Positions 7,920 through 16,309 of a stretch of 64,000 nucleotides of DNA are shown here, in pieces. The notes under the pieces are model-generated. The model saw nothing but the letters and a program-made list of their open reading frames with translations, was not told where the DNA came from and searched no databases. The translations under genes and the position numbers were made by a program. The stretch is from JAZDCJ01 sp036311985 (GTDB taxonomy: Bacteria; Actinomycetota; Actinomycetes; Actinomycetales; Micrococcaceae). Position 1 is the stretch's first letter; the number at the start of each line of letters is the position of its first letter. The DNA is taken from assembly GCF_036311985.1 (NCBI RefSeq), contig NZ_JAZDCJ010000017.1. One strand, 5' to 3'.

Positions 7920-9578
7920 GTGTTGAAGAAGCTCGGTATCGCCGCCCTAGCTCTGGTGCTGCTCGGCCCCTCGCTCGGGCTGATCGGTGTCGGGCTGGTG
8001 ATGAACCCGGCCGCGTCGGCCACCTGCACCGTGACCGGCACGAACGTCAGAGTCGGGGACGTCCCCGACTCGTTGACCGTGACCACCGCCAACGGGGAGA
8101 CCTTCACGCTGAACAGCACGCAGCTGACGCATGCCGCAACGATCATCGAGACCGGGTCCGGCATCGACGGGGTGACCCGGGACGGGCTGGTGATCGCGCT
8201 GATGGCCGCGCTCACCGAGTCGACCCTGCGGATGCTGTCCAACACCTCCGCGTATCCGGAGTCGGCGAACTATCCCAACGACGGGAACGGGTCCGATCAC
8301 GACTCGCTCGGGCTGTTCCAGATGCGCCCGCAATCGGGGTGGGGCACCGTCGCCGACCTCATGGACCCCGCCTATCAGGCGCGGGCGTTCTTTGGCGGAC
8401 CCGAAGGGCCGAACCACCCCTCACCGCGCGGCCTGCTGGACATCCCAGGCTGGGAACAGCTGGACAAGGGCGAGGCCGCCCAAGCCGTCGAAGTCTCCGC
8501 CTACCCCGACCGCTACCGCAACTACGAGCCCGTCGCCGACACCATCCTCACCGCCCTCACCACCACCAGCGCCGCTTCCAACACGGCTGCGGCAACTGGC
8601 GCCGCCACGGTGCCAGCAGTGCAGACAGTCGCGGCGGAGTCCTCCCGGGTGGTGTTCCCGGTGCCCGAGGGCACCTGGGTGCTCACCAGCGAATACGGCC
8701 CCAGGGTCCATCCGATCTCCGGGGAGAACTCGTTCCATACCGGCACCGACTTCGCCGCCCCCGACGGCACCCCGATCCTCGCCGCCGCGGACGGCACCGT
8801 CACCGTCGCGGAATTCTCCGGCGGCTACGGCGGCCTCATCGTCATCGAGCACCAGATCGACGGGCAGACGGTGGCGACCGCGTACGGGCACATGTGGGAG
8901 CACGGCATCCACGTCACCGCCGGCGACCAGGTCACCGCCGGTCAGCACATCGGCGACATCGGCTCCTCCGGCAACAGCACCGGCCCGCACCTGCACTTCG
9001 AGGTCCGCACCGGCGGCACCAACGGTGCGCACACCGACCCCGCCGCCTGGCTCAACAGCCACAACGCCGGCGACCTGCCCGAACCCGCCACCGGCGCCCC
9101 CGCCGGCTGCGACCCCGACACCGCGCCGCCCGGCGGTGACCCGGCCCCGGTCGACGGCGACCCGGACGCGCTGGTGGACGACCCCACCTCCGATGGGCAG
9201 GTCACCGCCCGGATGCTGCACGTCTACACCCAGGGCATCGCGGCGTTTCCCGACACGTCCTGGGCGTGCTACTCACCCCGGCCGGGCACCCGCTCCGAGC
9301 ACCCCCTCGGCCGGGCGTGTGACCTCACGTTCGGCAACGCCATCGGCCAGCACCCCACCCCCGCCCAGCTCAAAGCCGGCTGGGCCGTGACGAACTGGAT
9401 GAAAGACCACGCCGAGGCCCTCGGCGTGGAATACCTGATTTGGCAAGGCCGCATCTGGTCCGCCGCCCGCGACGCCGAGGGGTGGCGCGACTACAACGGC
9501 GGCGGCATGCACGACCCCGACGACGTCACCGGCGGCCACTACGACCACCTCCACATCACCGTCCGGGCCGGGAGCTGA
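7920..9578 (+). CDS. M23 peptidoglycan hydrolase of the transfer apparatus
   Basis: The 552-aa product has an N-terminal membrane anchor or signal (LGIAALALVLLGPSLGLIGV) and an extracytoplasmic region resembling a lysozyme-like domain (ALTESTLRMLSNTSAYPES, then LGLFQMRPQSGWG). A LytM/M23 zinc endopeptidase domain follows, with His273, Asp277 (HTGTDFA) and the HLHFEV motif (His357, His359). The C-terminal ~150 residues form another domain (RSEHPLGRACDLTFGN ... GGHYDHLHITV) common in actinobacterial element-borne lysins. It should open the cell wall locally for the conjugation channel. The start is taken as GTG 7920; TTG 7923 is possible. Confidence 0.85.
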   Translation: MLKKLGIAALALVLLGPSLGLIGVGLVMNPAASATCTVTGTNVRVGDVPDSLTVTTANGETFTLNSTQLTHAATIIETGSGIDGVTRDGLVIALMAALTESTLRMLSNTSAYPESANYPNDGNGSDHDSLGLFQMRPQSGWGTVADLMDPAYQARAFFGGPEGPNHPSPRGLLDIPGWEQLDKGEAAQAVEVSAYPDRYRNYEPVADTILTALTTTSAASNTAAATGAATVPAVQTVAAESSRVVFPVPEGTWVLTSEYGPRVHPISGENSFHTGTDFAAPDGTPILAAADGTVTVAEFSGGYGGLIVIEHQIDGQTVATAYGHMWEHGIHVTAGDQVTAGQHIGDIGSSGNSTGPHLHFEVRTGGTNGAHTDPAAWLNSHNAGDLPEPATGAPAGCDPDTAPPGGDPAPVDGDPDALVDDPTSDGQVTARMLHVYTQGIAAFPDTSWACYSPRPGTRSEHPLGRACDLTFGNAIGQHPTPAQLKAGWAVTNWMKDHAEALGVEYLIWQGRIWSAARDAEGWRDYNGGGMHDPDDVTGGHYDHLHITVRAGS

Positions 9579-9583
9579 ACGGC

Positions 9584-9850
9584 ATGGACGTCTTCCCCGA
9601 CTTCGACGGAATCGGCGGCATCGGCGACCTGCGCGCGGTCATCGGCGCGCTGCTGACCTTCGTGCTCATCACCAGCATCCTGATGCTGATCGTCTCCGCG
9701 ATCATCTGGGCCGTCGCCGCCGCGAACGGCAACTACAGCGCAGCCGGGAAGGGACGCACCGGCGTCCTCGTCGCCCTCGGCACCGCGATCCTCGCCGGTG
9801 CCGGAGTGGCGTGGATGAACTGGCTCATCGACCTCGGCCAACAGCTCTGA
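9584..9850 (+). CDS. Small two-helix membrane protein, VirB2/pilin-like (copy 1)
   Basis: The 88-aa product has two hydrophobic helices (FVLITSILMLIVSAIIWAVA and VLVALGTAILAGAGVAWMNW) separated by a short basic loop (GKGR). This is the VirB2/TrbC-like topology; actinobacterial homologues are often listed as DUF6112, a name given from memory. The ribosome-binding site GGGAG is 9 bases upstream. The next gene is a clear paralogue: both share LR-IVGA, the AANGN/ANSSN turn, GKGRTGVLV/GRGKVGVLV and a WxxDLGQQL/WDVGQQV end. Confidence 0.7.
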   Translation: MDVFPDFDGIGGIGDLRAVIGALLTFVLITSILMLIVSAIIWAVAAANGNYSAAGKGRTGVLVALGTAILAGAGVAWMNWLIDLGQQL

Positions 9851-9899
9851 CCCCTCCCGACGGTCGAAACCGCAGCCTCGGACGGCACTGGGGATTGTG

Positions 9900-9964
9900 G
9901 CGCACCTGATCTACAAACCCATCCGTGTTCCCCGCCCCAAAAGGGCGGGCTCGCTCGTCAGGAG
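9900..9964 (+). promoter_or_regulatory. GCGCACCTG leader with hairpin before the second pilin-like gene
   Basis: GCGCACCTG (9900-9908), then the hairpin CCCGCCC-CAAAA-GGGCGGG (9931-9949), then AGGAG (9960-9964) and the GTG start at 9972. CCTGA (9905-9909) can also pair with TCAGG (9958-9962), overlapping the ribosome-binding site. Third member of the ICE leader set. Confidence 0.45.
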
Positions 9965-9971
9965 ACTCACC

Positions 9972-10283
9972 GTGTTCGATCTCATCACCGCTCTGCCGGC
10001 CCTGCTGCCGATGGATGTCGACATCACCCCCAACGATGACGGCCTGCCCGGCATCGCCCAACTGCGCACCATCGTCGGCGCGGTCATGACCATCGGCCTG
10101 ATCCTGTCCGTCCTCGCGCTGATCATCTCCGCCATCGTGTGGGGCTTCGGCGCCAACTCCTCCAACCCCCACCTGGCCGGCCGCGGCAAGGTCGGCGTCC
10201 TCGTGAGCTGCGGGGCCGCGGTGATCTGCGGCGCCTCGGTGACGTTGATCAACTTCTTCTGGGACGTCGGCCAGCAGGTCTGA
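9972..10283 (+). CDS. Small two-helix membrane protein, VirB2/pilin-like (copy 2)
   Basis: The 103-aa product starts at GTG 9972, seven bases after AGGAG. It has the same two-helix plan as the preceding gene (LILSVLALIISAIVWGFGA and VLVSCGAAVICGASVTLINF) and an identical ending style (WDVGQQV). It differs by a longer N-terminus (FDLITALPALLPMDVDITPN). An upstream in-frame extension to 9897 would read through the leader hairpin and is rejected. Two paralogues may build a mixed pilus-like or channel subunit. Confidence 0.7.
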   Translation: MFDLITALPALLPMDVDITPNDDGLPGIAQLRTIVGAVMTIGLILSVLALIISAIVWGFGANSSNPHLAGRGKVGVLVSCGAAVICGASVTLINFFWDVGQQV

Positions 10284-10322
10284 CCCCACCCACCGTCTCG
10301 ACCCCCTGAAGGAGTGATCGCG

Positions 10323-11816
10323 GTGAGTGTGTGCGATATCCCCGTCATCTCAACCGTGTGCGACACCGCCGGCGAAGCCGCCGCGAGCTTGGTCGCCGCA
10401 CCGTTCGACTGGCTCGCCCAAGCCATGGGTGCCGCCGCCGGCTGGCTGTTCGAGGCCGTGTGGTCCGTGTTCGACACCACCACCCTCGTCGATGTCACCC
10501 GGCCCGAGTACGTGGCTGTCTACAACCTGCTGTTCGGAATCGCCGTGTTCGTGATGCTGATCTTCTTCTGCCTCCAGCTCATCACCGGGCTCATTCGCCG
10601 GGACCCCACCGCCCTGTCCCGAGCCGCCCTGGGGTTGGCGAAGTCCGTGCTCGGCTCGTTCGTGGTGATCACGCTGACGGCGTTGCTGCTGGAGATCGTC
10701 GACCAGCTCTGTGTCGGGATCATCCAGGCCGCCGGAGAGACCACCGAGTCCATGGGCGACAAGATCACCCTGCTGGCCGCGGGCCTGGTCGGGATCAACA
10801 TCGCCGCGCCCGGGGTGGGGGCGATCATCACGATCTTCCTCGCTGGCCTGGCCATCGCTGCGGCGGCGATCGTGTGGCTGTCGCTGCTCGTGCGCAAGGC
10901 ACTGCTGCTGGTGGCGATCGTGTTCGCGCCCCTGGCGTTCTCCGGGGCATCGTGGGACGCGTCGCGGGGGTGGATCGGCAAGTGGGCGATGTTCGTCATC
11001 GCGTTGATCTGCTCCAAGCTCGTCCTGGTGGTGATGTTCCTGGTCGCCATCACCCAGGTGTCGGCACCGATAGATGCGGACCTGTCCTCGATCAGCGACC
11101 CGTTGGCGGGGATCGTGCTGATGGCGATGGCCGCGTTTGCTCCCTACCTGACCTACAAGTTCATCAGCTTCATCGGCTTCGACATGTACCACGCCATCGG
11201 CTCCGAACAGGACGCCAAACAAGCACTCAACCGGCCCGTCCCCACCCCGACGAAACCGGCCGGCGACGGCCCGAGGAAGGTCCTCGACGGCGGGAACAGC
11301 AGCGGTGGCAATGAGGGAGGCGGCGGCAGTAGTGGGAACGCTGGCGGCGGTGGGAAGACCCCGCCCCAACCGAAGACCTCCGCCCCTCAGACGTCCGGGA
11401 GCGGGGCGGGTGCCGCGGGAGGCGCCAGTACCGCGGGTGGGTCCGCCGGCGCCGGCGCCAGCGGCGGTGCCGGAGCGGGTGCTGGGGCAGGCGCGGGTGC
11501 GGCGGCGGCCGGTCCGGCCGCGGCAGCGGCGGTCGCGGCGAAAGTCGCCAAGGACGCGGCAACCGCCGGGCCGAAGGCCGGCACGGCGCTCGGCAACCAG
11601 GCCGAGACCACCGCCGACAACGCCGGGCAGGCCGGTACGACACCGCCTCATGCGTCGTCCCCGACGTCGTCCGCACCGACCACCAAGGCTCCACCTCCGG
11701 CCGAGCCGAAGACACCGTCGGCGGGTCACTCGCAACCGACACCACCGAGGTCAGCCCCACCGCCGGCGCCGAAGCCAACCGGGCCGCCGGCACCGAAACC
11801 GACCGGAAAGGAGTGA
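10323..11816 (+). CDS. VirB6/TrbL-like polytopic conjugation protein
   Basis: This 497-aa protein starts at GTG 10323, eight bases after AAGGAG. Residues ~55-300 contain at least six membrane segments (for example LLFGIAVFVMLIFFCLQLIT and AIITIFLAGLAIAAAAIVWL) with the TrbL-type LLVRKALLLVAIVFAPLAFS block. The last ~190 residues are a long Gly/Ala/Pro/Ser/Thr-rich cytoplasmic tail. VirB6/TrbL proteins form the inner-membrane channel of the type IV secretion system. It is followed by the SCO6880-type gene, the standard order in actinobacterial ICEs. The disordered tail contains poly-Gly/Ala tracts and may vary between strains. Confidence 0.75.
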   Translation: MSVCDIPVISTVCDTAGEAAASLVAAPFDWLAQAMGAAAGWLFEAVWSVFDTTTLVDVTRPEYVAVYNLLFGIAVFVMLIFFCLQLITGLIRRDPTALSRAALGLAKSVLGSFVVITLTALLLEIVDQLCVGIIQAAGETTESMGDKITLLAAGLVGINIAAPGVGAIITIFLAGLAIAAAAIVWLSLLVRKALLLVAIVFAPLAFSGASWDASRGWIGKWAMFVIALICSKLVLVVMFLVAITQVSAPIDADLSSISDPLAGIVLMAMAAFAPYLTYKFISFIGFDMYHAIGSEQDAKQALNRPVPTPTKPAGDGPRKVLDGGNSSGGNEGGGGSSGNAGGGGKTPPQPKTSAPQTSGSGAGAAGGASTAGGSAGAGASGGAGAGAGAGAGAAAAGPAAAAAVAAKVAKDAATAGPKAGTALGNQAETTADNAGQAGTTPPHASSPTSSAPTTKAPPPAEPKTPSAGHSQPTPPRSAPPPAPKPTGPPAPKPTGKE

Positions 11817-11823
11817 CCCCGTC

Positions 11824-13287
11824 ATGACCTCAAAGCAGAAGGAGTCCTCCACGGAGCTGGTGCCGGTGAAGTTCTCCCGCCTCACCCGCCGCGGCATCCT
11901 CCTCGGCCTGTCCCTGGCCCAGCTCATCACCCTCGCCACCGGCGTCCTTGCGGTCGTCGGCGCCCTGTATGCCGGCGGTGGCATCCTGCTGGCCTACACC
12001 GCCCCCGTCTGGGTCCTCGCCGCCGCCCTGACGTGGATACCCGTCGCCGGGCGTCCGGCCGTGGAATGGTTACCGGTGGCGTGCTGGTGGGCCTGGCGCA
12101 CCACCGCCGGCCAACTCCTCTACCGTCGCCGCATCGTGGCACCCCGGCCGGTCGGGACGCTCGCGCTACCCGGGGACATGGCCCGGCTGCGCGAGTACAC
12201 CGACCCCGACACCGGCGCCGGGATGATCCACGACCCCCACGCCGCGACCCTCACCGTGGTCTGCGAAGTGACCCATCCCGCGTTCGTCCTGCTGGACCCG
12301 GGCGAGCAGGAACGCCGCGTCACCTCCTGGGGCCGCGTGCTGGCCACGGTGTGCCGCTCCGGACGGATCGCCACCCTCCAGGTCCTCGAACGGACGCTGC
12401 CGGACTCCGGCACCGGCCTGGCCGAATGGTGGGCCTCCCACGGCACCGCCGACGACACCTGGGCCGCGACCACCTACGCTGAACTGATCGATCGGGCCGG
12501 ACCGGCCGGGGAACGGCACGCCACCACCCTGTCCCTGTCGCTGGATATGAAGACCGCCGCCCGCCAGATCAGGACCGCCGGTGGCGGCATCCGCGGAGCC
12601 GCCGCCGTCCTGCGCCAGGAGATGTCCACCCTGGTCGCGGCGCTGCGCTCCGCCGACCTGAAGCCCTCCGGCTGGCTGACCCCGGGACAGATCGCGGTAA
12701 TCCTGCGCAGCGCGTACGACCCCGCGATCGCCGCCACCCTGGAAAGGCACGGCGAACTCGGCCAGCACCTCGCTACCGCCGGGCCCGTGGCCGTCAACGA
12801 GTCCTGGGCCCGGTTGCGCACCGACTCCGCCCACCACGCGGTGCTGTGGATCAGCGAGTGGCCGCGCTCGATGGTCTACCCCGGCTTCCTGTCACCGGTG
12901 CTGCTGTCCACCGGCATCCAACGCTCGTTCTCGCTGCTGTGCACCCCGATGCGCTCCGATCAGGCCGCCCGCGACATCCGCAAGAAGAAGGTCGAACACA
13001 TCTCCGACCAAGCGCAGCGGGCGAAGATCGGGCAGATCGAAGACGCCACCCAGACCGCCGAGTATCACGACGTACTCCAGCAGGAGGCCGACCTGACTGC
13101 GGGCCACGGTGTGCTGCGGTTCACCGGCCTCATCAGCGTCTCCGCGCCCACCGTCGAGGAACTGGAGGCGGGAGTGGCCGCGATCGAGCAGGCCGCGATC
13201 CAAGCCTCCTGCGAGACCCGGCTGCTCGTGGGACAGCAGGCCGCCGCGTTCACCGCGGCCGCGCTGCCGCTGTGCCGCCGCATCTGA
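11824..13287 (+). CDS. SCO6880-family conjugation protein (VirB3/VirB4 N-terminal-like)
   Basis: The 487-aa product starts at ATG 11824 after AAGGAG. Two hydrophobic helices near the N-terminus (LATGVLAVVGALYAGGGILL, then YTAPVWVLAAALTW) precede a large soluble region that includes LPDSGTGLAEWWASHG and ends with LRFTGLISVSAPTVEELEAG. The architecture matches actinobacterial SCO6880 proteins, which combine a PrgI/VirB3-like anchor with a fold like the N-terminal half of VirB4. There is no Walker motif here; the ATPase is encoded separately 966 bp downstream at 14253. Transfer-channel assembly is the likely role. Confidence 0.75.
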   Translation: MTSKQKESSTELVPVKFSRLTRRGILLGLSLAQLITLATGVLAVVGALYAGGGILLAYTAPVWVLAAALTWIPVAGRPAVEWLPVACWWAWRTTAGQLLYRRRIVAPRPVGTLALPGDMARLREYTDPDTGAGMIHDPHAATLTVVCEVTHPAFVLLDPGEQERRVTSWGRVLATVCRSGRIATLQVLERTLPDSGTGLAEWWASHGTADDTWAATTYAELIDRAGPAGERHATTLSLSLDMKTAARQIRTAGGGIRGAAAVLRQEMSTLVAALRSADLKPSGWLTPGQIAVILRSAYDPAIAATLERHGELGQHLATAGPVAVNESWARLRTDSAHHAVLWISEWPRSMVYPGFLSPVLLSTGIQRSFSLLCTPMRSDQAARDIRKKKVEHISDQAQRAKIGQIEDATQTAEYHDVLQQEADLTAGHGVLRFTGLISVSAPTVEELEAGVAAIEQAAIQASCETRLLVGQQAAAFTAAALPLCRRI

Positions 13288-13327
13288 CTCCCAGCACACA
13301 CAGCGGTCGTCGCGGCGTGGGGCCGCG

Positions 13328-13383
13328 CGTGCACCTGGCAGTAGACCCCGGATCACCGGGGCTTTCGTGCTGGTCACAGGAGG
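13328..13383 (+). promoter_or_regulatory. CGTGCACCTG leader with hairpin before the 288-aa gene
   Basis: CGTGCACCTG (13328-13337), hairpin CCCCGG-ATCA-CCGGGG (13346-13361) and AGGAGG (13378-13383), with ATG at 13390. Fourth member of the leader set; the box-to-start distance (62) is close to those at 9900 (72) and 18116 (64). Confidence 0.45.
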
Positions 13384-13389
13384 CCGCTC

Positions 13390-14256
13390 ATGCCCACGTA
13401 CCACGACCCACTCCAGGATGCTGACGAAGCATCCGAGGCGCTGCGCGGGCTCGCGCACGCCAGCCGCGTCTTCGACAACCCCACCGACACCTACAGCGTG
13501 CTCGGTGACCTCCTCTCCGGTGTCCGGTCGCTGCGCCAGGTGCTCGACCAGCTCGGCTCCGCGCATCTCGTTCATCGCGGTCGTGCTCACGATGACGACG
13601 GTGATCACGCGATCGGGGCCTCTGAAGCCCTTGCCGCGGCAGACGACCTGCACCACGCCGGAACACTCCTCGATGGCGTCGAAGAGCGCGTCAATGCCGC
13701 GATGACCCACTCCGGACGCATCGCCTGGAACGCCCCAGCCCAAAGACTCGACCGGGAGGCAGTGTCCACGGAAGCACCGCGGCGGTGGCTCAGCGTCGTC
13801 TTCTTCCAAGGTTCCGAGGCCGACGAAGTGCTCGACCTCATCGATCGGGACGGCCCCGACGCGGCCATCGAGCACCTGAGGAACTGGGACTACGGGGACG
13901 AGACCACCGACGCGGCCCTGGAGAACGGGTACGTCTACGACGAACCTCCCAGCGGTCAGCTGGACCGGGTGGTCACGGACGGGGACTACACCCTCACCTA
14001 CAACCCGTTCATGGGACACGTCAGCCTGCTGCGTTCGCACCCTGCCGCCATGTCCGGCCCGGCCCTGGATGAGACCGACGTGGTGCTCGCGCGTGAGGCC
14101 GTCAGCGGCGTCGGGCCACTCGACTCACGCACGCCGCCGTCCGCGGGGACGCCGACGTCGGCGCGGATGCAGCAGGCATCGGCGGTCGCGGAACGGGATT
14201 GGTTCGCCGGTCCGGCCCGGTCCTCTGGGTCGGCTGGGCGGGGGTTGTCGCTGTGA
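13390..14256 (+). CDS. Conserved ICE protein of unknown function, 288 aa
   Basis: I do not recognise this family. It has a strong ribosome-binding site (AGGAGG, 6-base spacing). The N-terminal ~110 residues are helical (ASEALRGLAHASRVFDNPTD, then VLGDLLSGVRSLRQVLDQLG), which fits a small helical-bundle carrier. The middle third is beta-rich (RRWLSVVFFQGSEADEVLDL, YTLTYNPFMGHVSLLRS). The C-terminal ~60 residues are low complexity. It lies between the SCO6880-type gene and the VirB4-like ATPase, and the latter starts inside its stop (GTGA), so it is probably made with the transfer machinery. It may be two once-separate ORFs, since the halves differ in character. Confidence 0.5.
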   Translation: MPTYHDPLQDADEASEALRGLAHASRVFDNPTDTYSVLGDLLSGVRSLRQVLDQLGSAHLVHRGRAHDDDGDHAIGASEALAAADDLHHAGTLLDGVEERVNAAMTHSGRIAWNAPAQRLDREAVSTEAPRRWLSVVFFQGSEADEVLDLIDRDGPDAAIEHLRNWDYGDETTDAALENGYVYDEPPSGQLDRVVTDGDYTLTYNPFMGHVSLLRSHPAAMSGPALDETDVVLAREAVSGVGPLDSRTPPSAGTPTSARMQQASAVAERDWFAGPARSSGSAGRGLSL

Positions 14257-15740
14257 GCGCGCGGGAAAGCGAGCGGCTGCACGCGTCGGTCTTGGTGGCT
14301 CCGGCCGCTGATCGTCGCCGACTGCGCAATCAACGCCGACAGGCTGCCGCAGCACTGCGGGCCGAGCAGCATCGCGCCGAGCAGGCTGCGGCGCGCGCGA
14401 AGGCCGACGCGGAACGCATCGAACGACGCGCGATCAGCTACCTGCCTGCCCCTGGTGAGCCGGGTGCTGCCGCGCTGCGCACACCGGGCAGGTTCCGGCT
14501 CCCACGCCATCAGGACACGTCGGCGACGTTGGCTGGGGCATACCCGTTCGTCGCCGAAGGCGGCCTCGGTGCCGACGGCGTCTTTGTCGGCCAGGACCTC
14601 TACTCCGGCGGCTCCTTCGTCTACGACCCCTGGGTGCTCTACGCCCGCGGGATCATCACCGCCCCCAACGTCGTCCTCGCCGGCATCGTCGGCTCGGGCA
14701 AGTCCTCACTGGCGAAATCGCTCTACACACGGTCGCTGCCGTTCGGGCGACGCGTCTACGTCCCGGGCGATCCGAAGGGCGAGCACACCGCCGTCGCCAA
14801 CGCAGTCGGCGGGAAGGCGATCGTCCTCGGCCACGGGCTGAGCACACGGCTCAACCCTCTTGATGAAGGCCACCGTCCCACCGGACTGTCGGATCAGGAG
14901 TGGGCCATCACGGTCGCCTCCCGCCGCCGTGATCTCATCGGCGCTCTGGCCGAGACCGTTCTGGCGCGCGGGTTGACGCCCTTGGAGCACACCGCGATCG
15001 ACCTCGCCCTCACCGCAGTCGTCGCAGAAAACACCGTGCCGATCCTGCCGATGGTCGTCGACCGCATCCTCACCCCAGACGAATCCGCGGACGGGCGTTT
15101 GGCTGAGGACGGGCGGCTCGTCGGCCATGCCCTGCGCCGACTGGTCGCCGGTGACCTCGCCGGCCTGTTCGACGGTCCCAGCACCGTCCGGTTCGACCCA
15201 AGCCTGCCGATGATCAGCCTCGACCTCTCCCGCGTCACCGAGAACTCCACACTCATCTCGGTGCTGATGACGTGCTCGTCGGCGTGGATGGAGTCCGCAC
15301 TGTTGGACCCGAATGGCGGGCAGCGGTGGGTGATCTACGACGAAGCGTGGCGGCTGATGTCCCACCCCGCCTTGTTGAGGCGAATGGACGCCCACTGGCG
15401 CCTCGCCCGGCATTACGGGATCGCGAACATGCTGATCTTCCACAAACTCTCCGACCTGGACAACGTCGGCGACGCCGGCTCCGCCATGCGCTCCCTGGCG
15501 AACTCACTCCTGGCCAACGCCGAAACCCGGATCGTCTACCGACAAGAATCCGACCAGCTCGGCCCCACCGCCCAAGCGCTCGGCCTGACCGGCACCGAGC
15601 AGAAGCTGCTGCCGGGCCTGGGTGTCGGGCAGGGGTTATGGCGGATCAAGGACCGGGCCTTCGTCACGCAACACCAGCTCCATCCCGCCGAGCTGGAGCT
15701 GTTCGACACCAGCTCGCGGCTCACCTCCGGGGTGAAGTGA
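14253..15740 (+). CDS. VirB4-like conjugation ATPase
   Basis: The 495-aa product starts at a GTG overlapping the previous stop. A basic helical N-terminus precedes the P-loop ATPase: Walker A GIVGSGKSS (residues 144-152), the RVYVPGDPKGEHTAVANAVG strand, Walker B with Asp363-Glu364 in VIYDEAW, and the downstream helix that contains LANAETRIVYRQESDQLG. This is the C-terminal motor half of VirB4/TraE proteins. The N-terminal half found in one-piece VirB4 is absent and is probably supplied by the SCO6880-type protein. It powers substrate transfer or pilus biogenesis on the cytoplasmic face. Confidence 0.8.
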   Translation: MSARESERLHASVLVAPAADRRRLRNQRRQAAAALRAEQHRAEQAAARAKADAERIERRAISYLPAPGEPGAAALRTPGRFRLPRHQDTSATLAGAYPFVAEGGLGADGVFVGQDLYSGGSFVYDPWVLYARGIITAPNVVLAGIVGSGKSSLAKSLYTRSLPFGRRVYVPGDPKGEHTAVANAVGGKAIVLGHGLSTRLNPLDEGHRPTGLSDQEWAITVASRRRDLIGALAETVLARGLTPLEHTAIDLALTAVVAENTVPILPMVVDRILTPDESADGRLAEDGRLVGHALRRLVAGDLAGLFDGPSTVRFDPSLPMISLDLSRVTENSTLISVLMTCSSAWMESALLDPNGGQRWVIYDEAWRLMSHPALLRRMDAHWRLARHYGIANMLIFHKLSDLDNVGDAGSAMRSLANSLLANAETRIVYRQESDQLGPTAQALGLTGTEQKLLPGLGVGQGLWRIKDRAFVTQHQLHPAELELFDTSSRLTSGVK

Positions 15741-16309
15741 TGATCCGCAAACCCCCACGCCACGCCACCGAGCCGAAACCGGAGGAGACGCCGGTCGTGC
15801 TGCCGCACGCGGTCATCACCGTCACCGAGACCGGCGCCTTGGGCGTCACCCTCGACGGCATCGACGTCCCACCACCAGAAGGCGAAGCATGGACGCGCAG
15901 CACCTTCGGGCCCCTGCTCGATGTACTCACCCGGGACCGGACCATCACCGTGCGCATCGAGGTGCACGAGAGCGACGGCACCGTGTTCACCGACGTCATC
16001 CACGCCCGTCGTCGCGATAGATCCGAACCACCCGACACCGAAGTGAAGACCGAGGACGAACGGGAAACACGGATCAAGAGCAGGAGCAAGCGGGGGCCGG
16101 ACCTGGTCGAGGTGACCGGCGAGGGGTTCGTGCCCGGCGAGGACGTCGCCGTCGCAGTCATCGTCTCCCACACCGACGCGACCAGCACCGGTCATGCCCG
16201 CACGCTCCTGGACCGAGGTCGTCTCCGGTCGCTGCTTTCCGATGGCGGCGGCGAGGTGATTCTGTTCGGCCGCATCTCCGGCACGGTCCACGTGCGGCGG
16301 CTGTCATGA
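15740..16309 (+). CDS. Conserved ICE protein, 189 aa, between VirB4 and VirD4 homologues
   Basis: Starts at ATG 15740 overlapping the ATPase stop. The N-terminal ~85 residues have alternating strands and a helix (AVITVTETGALGVTLDGIDV, then LLDVLTRDRTITVRIEV). A charged linker (residues ~90-115) leads to a C-terminal segment ending in VILFGRISGTVHVRRLS. It has no membrane segment. I cannot name a domain. The position between two essential transfer ATPases, with overlapping ends on both sides, suggests an accessory transfer protein. Confidence 0.5.
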   Translation: MIRKPPRHATEPKPEETPVVLPHAVITVTETGALGVTLDGIDVPPPEGEAWTRSTFGPLLDVLTRDRTITVRIEVHESDGTVFTDVIHARRRDRSEPPDTEVKTEDERETRIKSRSKRGPDLVEVTGEGFVPGEDVAVAVIVSHTDATSTGHARTLLDRGRLRSLLSDGGGEVILFGRISGTVHVRRLS

